Of a stretch of 8,555 nt of DNA, positions 1 to 6,905 are shown in pieces; within the stretch, counting starts at the first letter, position 1, and each line of letters starts with the position of its first letter. Below the pieces are notes generated by a model, which worked only from the letters and a program-made list of their open reading frames with translations, had not been told where the DNA came from and searched no databases. Location of the stretch: contig JAHIOG010000544.1 in NCBI GenBank assembly GCA_018895675.1, forward strand, positions 1 to 8,555, in the 5' to 3' direction. The position numbers were made by a program, and so were the translations under genes. The DNA comes from a bacterium (GTDB taxonomy: Bacteria; Fidelibacterota; UBA2242).

Positions 1-1358
1 ACTGTACCGTTATCAAGTTTGGTTTGGAGTTTTGAAGAAGAATAGATCAAAGCGGCTACACCGCCGTCATCGGTTTTATACCAGAGATTGCGGACAAACT
101 TAGGCCAGCCCTGATGCAGGTTAGCAGTACAACAGCCATATCCCGTTTCAAAACCGAAATTATTCTCGACATATCCTTCATGCTGGGTTGTATAATTGTG
201 CCATTTATTGCTGATCTCGATCTGGTTTGGTGTTTGGTAATACTGGCGTGCGTTAAAATTATCCGTGATCTGTGTTGGCAGGGCGTTGTATGTTACTCTT
301 TCCAGAATATCTGCATAATAGACATCGCCGGTTATTTGTAACACGGATTCAAGACTGAACATATATTCGATAACGGCACACAATTCGGTTCCATGAGTTG
401 GATTTGTACCATGCAGTAATTCATCTCCAGAAAACATACCACTTGGCTGACCATGATGTTTTTTCAAGGCTTCAATACCATGTTTTACCGCATCTATATA
501 GCGCTTATCATGCGAAGATTGATACCAGATTGCCGGCTGTTTAATCCCCATCCCTGTATTTACAACGTGCCAATCTTCCGGATAAGAACTTTCGAGTCGT
601 TCCGTCCAATCCCTCGTTTGGCTGAAAATTACTTCCCCGAGTTCAAGCAACCATTTTTCATCGGTCATTCGATACAACCAATAGATGCTTGCAAGATTCT
701 CACCGCCGCGTGTTTTTGACCAATGCGACCAATGATCAAGTTGCGTTTCTTCAATATTCGCCTTCTGATATTTGAAATATTTCAGCATGAAATCGATCAC
801 ACGCTGATCGGCAGTTGCATCATAATAGCTTTGCAATACTTTTAATGCCACCATTCGGGGCCACCAGTCCTCTTTCATCTTTTCCACATAAGCAAGATAG
901 CGTTCATTTTCCCCAAATTTACGAGTTGTATCCTCAACCTGGCCGAAAAAACCGTCTTCTCTCTGACTGTTTAATATCCATTCAATATATTTCTGACCTT
1001 TATCGATTAATTTCTGATCGTTCAGAATGTATGCCAATGGTACTAATCCATCTAACCAATAAACAGGACGTTCCCAGGCGGGACCAGTTCCGCCTATCCA
1101 ACCACAATTCGGTCCAACGTCTTCCCATAGTTCGTCCAAATGACCCGTCATGCCGTCGCGCATTGCTTCTAAAGTATGCAATATCCAACCTTCGGGCTGA
1201 ATATCACCTATCGGAAGTAAAGTGTATGGCAATTCCAATAGAGCCTGTTCTTTCTTACTCTTTTCATAGCTACTACAGTTAACTACGAATATCAGCATCA
1301 CCGCTGTCAATAATCCGAATAAAACAACTCTTGTGTTTTTACTGTGTAATAAATTCAT
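1..1358 (-). CDS. PF07944 (DUF1680/GH127-like) putative beta-L-arabinofuranosidase, lipoprotein-like, 3' end beyond window
   Basis: The frame is open from the ATG at 1358 to the left edge, giving 452 residues without a stop. The start is fixed by an AAGGAG six bases upstream. Residues 9-27 form a hydrophobic signal segment ending in VVNC, so Cys28 may be lipidated and the enzyme anchored outside the inner membrane; Asn at -1 makes the lipobox non-canonical. Mature residues about 45-452 match the PF07944 (alpha/alpha)6 barrel family. The zinc/nucleophile set of GH127 is present as Glu325-x-Cys327 (in GTELCAVIEYMFSLE) and Cys409-Cys410 (in GYGCCTANLHQGWPKF), the latter close to the spacing in HypBA1 (Glu338, Cys340, Cys417, Cys418). 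It is a different subfamily from the neighbour at 1517-4012: GCCTAN replaces CACCPSN and the HGxExFG acid/base segment is not evident. From memory, closest relatives are uncharacterised proteins with the same HQGWPKF signature. Family is confident; substrate is unknown. Roughly the last third or less appears to be missing. Confidence 0.88.
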   Translation of the reverse strand, partial: MNLLHSKNTRVVLFGLLTAVMLIFVVNCSSYEKSKKEQALLELPYTLLPIGDIQPEGWILHTLEAMRDGMTGHLDELWEDVGPNCGWIGGTGPAWERPVYWLDGLVPLAYILNDQKLIDKGQKYIEWILNSQREDGFFGQVEDTTRKFGENERYLAYVEKMKEDWWPRMVALKVLQSYYDATADQRVIDFMLKYFKYQKANIEETQLDHWSHWSKTRGGENLASIYWLYRMTDEKWLLELGEVIFSQTRDWTERLESSYPEDWHVVNTGMGIKQPAIWYQSSHDKRYIDAVKHGIEALKKHHGQPSGMFSGDELLHGTNPTHGTELCAVIEYMFSLESVLQITGDVYYADILERVTYNALPTQITDNFNARQYYQTPNQIEISNKWHNYTTQHEGYVENNFGFETGYGCCTANLHQGWPKFVRNLWYKTDDGGVAALIYSSSKLQTKLDNGT

Positions 1359-1364
1359 TATTTT

Positions 1365-1370
1365 CTCCTT
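1365..1370 (-). promoter_or_regulatory. Shine-Dalgarno site for the PF07944 lipoprotein gene
   Basis: Minus-strand AAGGAG lies six bases before the ATG at 1358. It is the strongest ribosome-binding match in the window and supports that start for a gene whose other end is not seen. Confidence 0.75.
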
Positions 1371-1397
1371 TTTTGGTATTTATGATAAACAAGTACT

Positions 1398-1417
1398 GAT
1401 ATCTTCGTCCAGATATC
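1398..1417. repeat. Perfect 7-bp inverted repeat in the leader of the last gene
   Basis: GATATCT and AGATATC flank the 6-base spacer TCGTCC, about 40-60 bases upstream of the ATG at 1358. Each arm also contains the self-palindrome GATATC, so the two hexamers repeat with a 14-base period. It could be an operator for a dimeric repressor or a weak leader hairpin. It has no GC-rich stem and no adjoining U-run, so it does not look like an intrinsic terminator. Confidence 0.4.
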
Positions 1418-1516
1418 CATTGGGATACTGAGTCTTCGGGGAGTTTTCTTATTCCAACAAGCACGAAACTTGAGTTAAATAAATAGTCCGCCAGTTGACA
1501 ATATCACTATCTGCTA

Positions 1517-4012
1517 CTAATGCTTTTCTGCTGTTTCATACTCAATATCAACATCCAAAATTCCGACACATGCGTTCGGCTTCGGATTCATGTTGATCCG
1601 GATTGCGTCACTAACCAATTTTGCAGCCGGATGCACAACATTGTATTTGTTTTTGAATGTGCTGTAAGAGTCGGTGACATACTTCTCAAACGGCTTCCAC
1701 TTGCCATCTTTACGATACTGTAATGACCAATTGCCGGGGGTTTGCACTCCGTCATTGTCATCGTACCAGTAAACTCCGATACTCCTGATCTCTTTTGGCT
1801 CGCTAATCAGGATTTCCACCCACTGCTTCTTGCCTTTCTCCGGCCAACTGGTCCAGCGGGGAATACTTGTGTCAAATGATGACTTAGGCTGTTTGCCATC
1901 GGAGATAGCGGTCTCAGTATCATCGTAGAACGTATGAGAAGTTTTTACACTGGCGTACTTGCCTTCTTTGACAGAACCATCGCTGACATGAACCATATCT
2001 GCATTACGAGGAAACCAGACGATCATCGACTTTTCTCCACGGTTGTTCCATGCGTAATACGGAACGAGTTTTACATTGCTTTCCTGAATATCTTCATCAA
2101 TATTTATTCCTGCAGAGAATTCGATTCTCACAACCCCATTTAGCACACCTTCTTCGATTGGCTCCTGCTTGACCGACGAAATTTCGGGTACATCCTTAAT
2201 AAAGAAACGCTGAACCGGTCTGTCGTTGTCCACCTCTTCGGCACAATAGACCAAAGGCCCACATGTAACCGCAACGCGACCCAAGTTTGCTTTGACCTTA
2301 TCGATACAGGTGTTAAACCGGACAGGCATTGGAATATTGAGTTCTACTTTATCGCCGACCTTCCACCTGCGCTCAACTGAAGCAAAACCCTTATTCAGCG
2401 TTGCCTTTACCGGTCTGCCGTTGACTTTTATCGTCCAGTTCGCAGGGATATTCCTGACATAGCTATAGAGTTCACCCGGTACAAACTTCTCCTGCGCCCA
2501 GGTTGGAATACGCAGTTTCAAGGTAAATTTCTTTTTCTTCTCCGGTATGATTGTTAGTAAGACCTTCCCGTCAAAAGGATAGTACGAGATCTGCTTGACG
2601 CCGACTTTACAGCCTTTCAGCTGAATCTCCGTAGAATTACTGCTATAAAGAGTGACGTATATTTCGTTATCTGTATGTGCGTACATATAGCCGGATACTT
2701 GCGGCATCAAACGGGCGATGTTGGAAGGACAACAGGCACAATCGAACCATGGAGAGCGCCCCTTCTTGCCGTGGTTGAAATGTTTTTTACCATCAGCCTC
2801 AAGCGGATTGACGTAGAAGAACTTGTTTCCTTCCATATTGACACCGGCCAGTGAATTATTCAGCAGCGACACTTCCGCCACATCCATGTATTTAGCATCC
2901 TTGTGCAAAAGGAACATGCGAAAATTGAAGAACACATTCGCGATGGCAGCGCATGTCTCGTTATAAGCGTTTTTATTCGGTAAAACGTAGTCAGGTCCGA
3001 ATCCTTCGATGCCATGCACAGCACCCAGTCCGCCGGTGATGTGCATTTTGGCGTCAACTATGTTGTGCCATATCTTATCAAGCGCTTTTGCATAAGAGAT
3101 GTCGCCGGTCAATGCACTTACGTCGGCCATGCCAGCGTACATGTAAGCAGCACGGACAGCATGCCCGACTGCCTTTTCCTGTTCCACGACCGGCTTATGT
3201 TGTTGTGCGTATTCAGGTGACATAACACCTTCACCTTTCGGCACATACGTAACGCCACGTACATCGAGAAAATTTTTGGCCAGATCCAGGTAAAGTCTGT
3301 TTTCTGTAGTTCTGTATAGTTTACACAGAGCCAGTTCAATTTCCTGATGACCGGGTGCCTGCCGGATCGGCTTGCCACCGTTGTAGTTCGGATCACCTTC
3401 AAAAAACACTTTCTGCAAATGTTGGGCACTTTTCTCGGCTATCTTGAGCCATTTATCCTTGCCAGTGGCACGGTAATAGGCTATGGCACCCTCATACATA
3501 TGACCCATGGTGTACAGTTCATGACTGTGAACGACCCATGAGTATGGCGTCTTTCCCATTTCGCTATGATTCGGGATGCCGCAGATATGCGATACGTAGA
3601 GATAACCGTCATCTTTCTGTGCATCGCCAATAATGTCGATGATCTCATCCATTCTTTTCTCTATATTCTGATCACGATCAATCATTAATAAATAGGCAGC
3701 ACCTTCCATTACCTTATACAAATCGGAAGAAAGAAAACGGTGCACAGAGGGTTTCTGCCCGCCGCGGTCATGCAGGAAGTTAGCACAGCGACGAAGGTTT
3801 TCGACCGCCGGTTTGGTCTTGTCCAATGCAAAAGGCACAGTAACTTTCGCTTGAGTCTTCAGCCGTGGTAGCCAAAACTCGTCCTCAAGTTTGACCTTGT
3901 TGAACGGCATTGGCACAAGCGGATAGTCGTATTTGCCAACAGCGTGCCCTGGCTGCCCTGCAGTTACAAATTCCATCATTGCAAACAATATAAATAATAT
4001 CAGTACTCTCAT
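1517..4012 (-). CDS. GH127 putative beta-L-arabinofuranosidase with C-terminal discoidin-like domain, secreted
   Basis: The complete 831-residue protein starts at ATG 4012, nine bases after AAAGGA, and ends in TAG. Residues 1-18 are a Sec signal peptide with likely cleavage at VTA-G. Residues about 35-590 match the GH127 (PF07944) barrel plus beta-sandwich. Visible GH127 signatures are HGIEGFG with Glu336 as candidate acid/base, AYNETCA with Glu352 and Cys354, and WFDCACCPSN with Cys427-Cys428. In characterised HypBA1 the equivalent residues (Glu322, Glu338, Cys340, Cys417, Cys418) form the acid/base, zinc site and cysteine nucleophile; the 16-residue Glu-Glu spacing is identical here. Residues about 700-826 resemble an F5/8-type (discoidin) galactose-binding fold and may bind glycan. 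The total is longer than the 658-residue HypBA1 because of the signal peptide and this extra domain. Expected role: retaining removal of terminal beta-L-arabinofuranose or a related furanose, in the periplasm or outside. No sorting tail is present. Family is confident; substrate is inferred. Confidence 0.95.
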   Translation of the reverse strand: MRVLILFILFAMMEFVTAGQPGHAVGKYDYPLVPMPFNKVKLEDEFWLPRLKTQAKVTVPFALDKTKPAVENLRRCANFLHDRGGQKPSVHRFLSSDLYKVMEGAAYLLMIDRDQNIEKRMDEIIDIIGDAQKDDGYLYVSHICGIPNHSEMGKTPYSWVVHSHELYTMGHMYEGAIAYYRATGKDKWLKIAEKSAQHLQKVFFEGDPNYNGGKPIRQAPGHQEIELALCKLYRTTENRLYLDLAKNFLDVRGVTYVPKGEGVMSPEYAQQHKPVVEQEKAVGHAVRAAYMYAGMADVSALTGDISYAKALDKIWHNIVDAKMHITGGLGAVHGIEGFGPDYVLPNKNAYNETCAAIANVFFNFRMFLLHKDAKYMDVAEVSLLNNSLAGVNMEGNKFFYVNPLEADGKKHFNHGKKGRSPWFDCACCPSNIARLMPQVSGYMYAHTDNEIYVTLYSSNSTEIQLKGCKVGVKQISYYPFDGKVLLTIIPEKKKKFTLKLRIPTWAQEKFVPGELYSYVRNIPANWTIKVNGRPVKATLNKGFASVERRWKVGDKVELNIPMPVRFNTCIDKVKANLGRVAVTCGPLVYCAEEVDNDRPVQRFFIKDVPEISSVKQEPIEEGVLNGVVRIEFSAGINIDEDIQESNVKLVPYYAWNNRGEKSMIVWFPRNADMVHVSDGSVKEGKYASVKTSHTFYDDTETAISDGKQPKSSFDTSIPRWTSWPEKGKKQWVEILISEPKEIRSIGVYWYDDNDGVQTPGNWSLQYRKDGKWKPFEKYVTDSYSTFKNKYNVVHPAAKLVSDAIRINMNPKPNACVGILDVDIEYETAEKH
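1535..1915 (-). other. Discoidin/F5-8-type-like domain of the GH127 protein
   Basis: Residues about 700-826 of the GH127 protein begin with a TAISDGKQPKSS segment, continue through PRWTSWP and QWVEILIS, and end in GILDVDIEYE. This is the usual layout of galactose-binding-like domains appended to glycosidases: SDG entry, Trp-rich edge, WVE strand and a closing Asp-Val-Ile/Glu strand. Binding to a glycan is inferred from the fold only; no ligand residues can be assigned. Confidence 0.6.
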
Positions 4013-4021
4013 GTAAACTTT

Positions 4022-4027
4022 TCCTTT
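4022..4027 (-). promoter_or_regulatory. Shine-Dalgarno site for the GH127 gene
   Basis: Minus-strand AAAGGA lies nine bases upstream of the ATG at 4012, inside the AT-rich 33-base gap after the peptidase-like gene. The short gap with its own ribosome-binding site fits co-transcription. Confidence 0.65.
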
Positions 4028-4045
4028 GATTTTTTATCTATTATA

Positions 4046-6868
4046 CTATTTCACTAAAAAACATTTTTTAGTCCCGCTGAAGGAGCCGGATGTAAGGCGA
4101 TAGAAATAAACACCGGAGCTTATCCCACTTTTAGAGACATCCCAGACAACAGAATGATAACCTGATTCCTGAATAAGCTCATCCACAAGTGTTTTCACCA
4201 GATGGCCTTTGAGATTATAAATTTTTACCGAAACCTGACTGGATTCGGGCAAGTAATAGATGATGTTCGTTACCGGATTGAACGGATTCGGATAATTCTG
4301 ATAAAGGTTGATTTTCGCAATTTTTGTGCCCGAATGTGTTTGGGGCTCAATAGCTGTTGAATTATTATGTTCACAAGTAAATTTTACTTCTCTTGTTTCG
4401 CCTGCCGCCAAAGATGGTTGATCCTGGTACCAGATATACATAAGCGCAAAATTATCCTCAACTACGGCTTTAATAGCGTCAGTGCTAATAATTTCAATGC
4501 CTTCCACTCTAAACGGCAAAATTACCGCCGGATGACGCTCGCCCCATTTGCCGGTATAACCGGGTTGACCTTCTCTGTTCATCGTAATCCTGAAAGTCAC
4601 GGTATCTTTTTCATCGCCCTCAGCAACAGTAAGTTCGCTTCTAAAAAGCGGTTGTCTGAAAACACCCTCATTGGACATTTTTACTTGCATTCCGGGATCT
4701 CCGTATAAAGCCGAACCGTTCAGATCATCCGGATTTGTTCCCGGAGTACCGTTTAATATATCGAACCGGAGTGCAATATTTGCTAAAAAATATGCTTCCG
4801 CCCATGTATAGTTTCTTGCCACTCTATAAAAATATGCTTTAGTCCCGCCGTGTTGATAAGAATCTGGCCCTTCGGCAATCACGTATCCTGTATATTGATA
4901 GGCTCCGCCGGAATGAATCCATGACGGCGCCATACAATCTGCATTTTCAATTTTACCGATATAACAATTGCCCAGTCCGAAATATATCTTCGGGTAATCG
5001 GAATTTATATAAATATTATCGCCACTATGCGGATCCCCATAAACCTTTCCATTACTTGAGCGAAAAAATCCTTCCGGTTCAACGGTGGGATAATGCATTT
5101 GCCAGCTATTGAGATTTCCATGACCGCTTGTATAGAAAATATCCACCTGATCATATTTAAAATAATCTATTCCCTCGTTGATCATGGTAACCAGCCATTC
5201 GGTTCTATCCGTCGGCCCGTCTGTTTTCGTTATTATGCCAAGTGAATCCGGATACTTTAAATAATATAAACCGGAAGTGGATTCACTCGTTCCGATCCCT
5301 TGCGTGTAATAATCCAGGTCGCAGCCGGCTGTCCCGCCAAGAACGGTTTTGATTTCCATACCTCTCGGACCGGCCACAAGTCTTAACGCATCTTCAGAAT
5401 TATTTCCGGTAATAATTCCCCAGATAGCATCGGAGTAAACATCATCGTCTATGGATCGAATAAACGGCCAGACTTTGTTCTCGACAAAATCAGGAGACGC
5501 CGTCGAAAGTTCGCAGATAAAACCAACATGAGACGGATGGTATTGAGCCAGCTCGTTTTGAATTTCATCTAAGCTATTGTTCCATATAAAAATTCTTCCC
5601 GCATATCGTAACTGAGTAGCATCTGCCACAGCCTTCCAGTCCGGTTTATCATAAGTAGATTGTTTGACCACAACTGCATAAGTCATCTCCGGTGTGTCCT
5701 GTTCATATACACTAAAAACATTATCGGATATATCTTCTTTCCAATTGTCATTGATATCGAATATTTTTACTTTAACGAGACATTGATCTGACGGTGCATC
5801 GGGAATTCCAAAAGAGTAACTATGCGAATTCCCCGTATGATCCGCAATCCATATCCAGTCGGCTCCATTATTTACAGAATAATAGATGCTGTCGCCCGAT
5901 ACGCCAATATTATCGTCTGCCACCCACGTAATCGTGTGCCAAACTGAAGTGCTCCAATTTTCTCCGCCATTCGGTTTGATTATTTGAACTGTTGGTGGAG
6001 AATCGTCGGATAAAATAGTAAATACTGAATCGGATATGTCGATAGCATTGTTATTTCCGCTATCATGGACAGAGACTTTTACCAGGCACTGATCGGATGG
6101 AGTATTCGGTACTTGCCATGAAAAATTTTGACAATTCCCGGAATGACTTGCGATAAAAATCCAAGTGACACCATTATCAATAGAATAGAACACGCTATCG
6201 GTCCTGATATAGGATTCATCGTTGGCCGTCCAGCTAATTTCCTGCGTCTCCCCTTGCATCCATATTTCAGCACCGTTCGGCTCATCTAAAGTGACAACCG
6301 GCGGGATAGTATCTGTATCTGTTGGAGAAAACCTGATATTATCAAAGTAAATATCAACCGCATGATCACTCTCTCCATTACTGTTATGTCCTGCGAAATA
6401 GATAGTTACCTGACGACCTGCCCATGCCTTGATATCAGCTTCGTGAAATGCCCAGGGATAATCCTGCCCGCTTCCACCGCCGTCGCCCGAATGATAGAGC
6501 AGGGTATATTTGTTGGCAGAATCGGCATCCACGATCCAGACATATCCGCCATTGTGGTGTGCATTACCAGTCACTTCCATATAAAAGTTCATAAATTCGG
6601 CGGTTTCCGGCAGGGTTATCGGCAATCCAACCATCTGCCATTGATTATTAGGAGTCGATTGCCCGGAAGCATTACTACCATAAATATGAATAACAGCACA
6701 CTGACTACCATACTTATATCTGTGAATATAAGATGTATGTGGACCTGTAATCGTCCATCCGCTAAAGTCGCCAGTCTCAAAATCACCATTAAAACCTTGT
6801 TGTGCATAAATCGGCATCAAAGATATTTGTAGAGCAAAAATCATTATCCCAAGTATTTTTTTTAACAT
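4046..6868 (-). CDS. Exported clan CD cysteine-peptidase-like protein with CBM-like and Ig-like domains and T9SS sorting tail
   Basis: I chose ATG 6868 (940 residues): it follows AAGGA by eight bases and opens directly into a signal peptide with likely cleavage at YAQ-Q (residue 23). The in-frame ATG at 6925 would add 19 polar residues and overlap the preceding gene. Domains: 24-181, jelly-roll carbohydrate-binding/MAM-like (NGDFETGDFSGW ... DIYFDNIRF); 187-286 and 288-388, two related Ig-like repeats; about 395-730, a clan CD-like core with TSGHGN (His583) and GLGNCYIG (Cys635), the His-Gly and Cys spacing seen in gingipain/caspase-type dyads, closing with YGDPGM; about 735-832, a beta domain; 853-940, a type IX secretion sorting domain (YQNYPNPFNP). 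From memory the core resembles an uncharacterised family seen in Planctomycetes and Verrucomicrobia. Likely role: surface or secreted proteolysis, possibly of glycoproteins. Activity is inferred. An A8 run occupies codons 2-5. Confidence 0.88.
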   Translation of the reverse strand: MLKKILGIMIFALQISLMPIYAQQGFNGDFETGDFSGWTITGPHTSYIHRYKYGSQCAVIHIYGSNASGQSTPNNQWQMVGLPITLPETAEFMNFYMEVTGNAHHNGGYVWIVDADSANKYTLLYHSGDGGGSGQDYPWAFHEADIKAWAGRQVTIYFAGHNSNGESDHAVDIYFDNIRFSPTDTDTIPPVVTLDEPNGAEIWMQGETQEISWTANDESYIRTDSVFYSIDNGVTWIFIASHSGNCQNFSWQVPNTPSDQCLVKVSVHDSGNNNAIDISDSVFTILSDDSPPTVQIIKPNGGENWSTSVWHTITWVADDNIGVSGDSIYYSVNNGADWIWIADHTGNSHSYSFGIPDAPSDQCLVKVKIFDINDNWKEDISDNVFSVYEQDTPEMTYAVVVKQSTYDKPDWKAVADATQLRYAGRIFIWNNSLDEIQNELAQYHPSHVGFICELSTASPDFVENKVWPFIRSIDDDVYSDAIWGIITGNNSEDALRLVAGPRGMEIKTVLGGTAGCDLDYYTQGIGTSESTSGLYYLKYPDSLGIITKTDGPTDRTEWLVTMINEGIDYFKYDQVDIFYTSGHGNLNSWQMHYPTVEPEGFFRSSNGKVYGDPHSGDNIYINSDYPKIYFGLGNCYIGKIENADCMAPSWIHSGGAYQYTGYVIAEGPDSYQHGGTKAYFYRVARNYTWAEAYFLANIALRFDILNGTPGTNPDDLNGSALYGDPGMQVKMSNEGVFRQPLFRSELTVAEGDEKDTVTFRITMNREGQPGYTGKWGERHPAVILPFRVEGIEIISTDAIKAVVEDNFALMYIWYQDQPSLAAGETREVKFTCEHNNSTAIEPQTHSGTKIAKINLYQNYPNPFNPVTNIIYYLPESSQVSVKIYNLKGHLVKTLVDELIQESGYHSVVWDVSKSGISSGVYFYRLTSGSFSGTKKCFLVK
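4049..4312 (-). other. T9SS type A C-terminal sorting domain
   Basis: Residues about 853-940 of the peptidase-like protein carry the YQNYPNPFNPVT entry motif, then VSVKIYNLKG, then a SGVYFYRL strand and a short basic KCFLVK end. This is the FlgD-Ig/Por-secretion-tail type common in Ignavibacteriota, Calditrichota, Marinimicrobia and related FCB lineages. It implies export across the outer membrane by the type IX system and is the best taxonomic clue in the window. Confidence 0.9.
4373..5692 (-). other. Clan CD cysteine-peptidase-like core (candidate His583/Cys635 dyad)
   Basis: Residues about 393-832 start with TYAVVVKQSTYDKPDWKAV and include a predicted alpha/beta fold. His583 (codon 5120-5122) sits in TSGHGN after the strand VDIFYT. 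Cys635 (codon 4964-4966) sits in GNCYIG after the strand KIYFGLG. A strand followed by His-Gly, then a second strand followed by a Cys about 50 residues later, is the clan CD (gingipain, caspase, clostripain) layout. The last hundred residues look like an accessory beta-sandwich. Confidence 0.65.
5705..6310 (-). repeat. Two tandem Ig/FN3-like protein repeats of about 100 residues
   Basis: Residues 187-286 and 288-388 align end to end. Shared landmarks are IPPVVTLDEPNGAEIW / SPPTVQIIKPNGGENW, then SVFYSIDNGVTWIFIASHSGN / SIYYSVNNGADWIWIADHTGN, then PSDQCLVKV and DISDSVF / DISDNVF. The copies have diverged, so this is an old duplication. They probably act as a spacer between the glycan-binding domain and the peptidase-like core. 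Confidence 0.85.
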
Positions 6869-6876
6869 CTTTATAT

Positions 6877-6881
6877 TCCTT
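6877..6881 (-). promoter_or_regulatory. Shine-Dalgarno site deciding the start of the peptidase-like gene
   Basis: Minus-strand AAGGA lies eight bases before ATG 6868, within the 37-base gap after the upstream stop at 6906. It favours 6868 over the in-frame ATG at 6925, which would overlap the preceding gene by 20 bases. Confidence 0.65.
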
Positions 6882-6905
6882 ATCAATTTAAGATTGACAG
6901 CTGTA

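Larger units (their letters stand above)
1359..1516 (-). other. 158-base intergenic leader between the two PF07944 genes
   Basis: This gap is four to five times longer than the other two gaps in the cluster (33 and 37 bases). It holds the Shine-Dalgarno site and the inverted repeat listed separately, and no open reading frame worth calling. A TTGTCA near 1497-1502 (minus strand) is followed 17 bases later by TTAACT, only a poor -10 match. I see no convincing terminator. A separate promoter or operator for the last gene is possible but not demonstrated. Confidence 0.45.

Noticed and set aside
114..719. Two plus-strand reading frames (75 and 88 residues)
   Set aside because: Both are shadows of the lipoprotein gene on the opposite strand, which is open through the whole stretch.
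815..1282. 155-residue plus-strand reading frame
   Set aside because: It is antisense to the PF07944 lipoprotein gene, whose translation shows conserved family motifs; the plus-strand product is unrecognisable.
1420..1460. Possible intrinsic terminator after the GH127 gene
   Set aside because: The stretch has a short C/G-rich run and A/T-rich flanks, but no stem longer than a few base pairs followed by a U-run.
6362..6832. 156-residue plus-strand reading frame
   Set aside because: It is antisense to the carbohydrate-binding-like domain of the peptidase-like gene and has no ribosome-binding site or domain signature.
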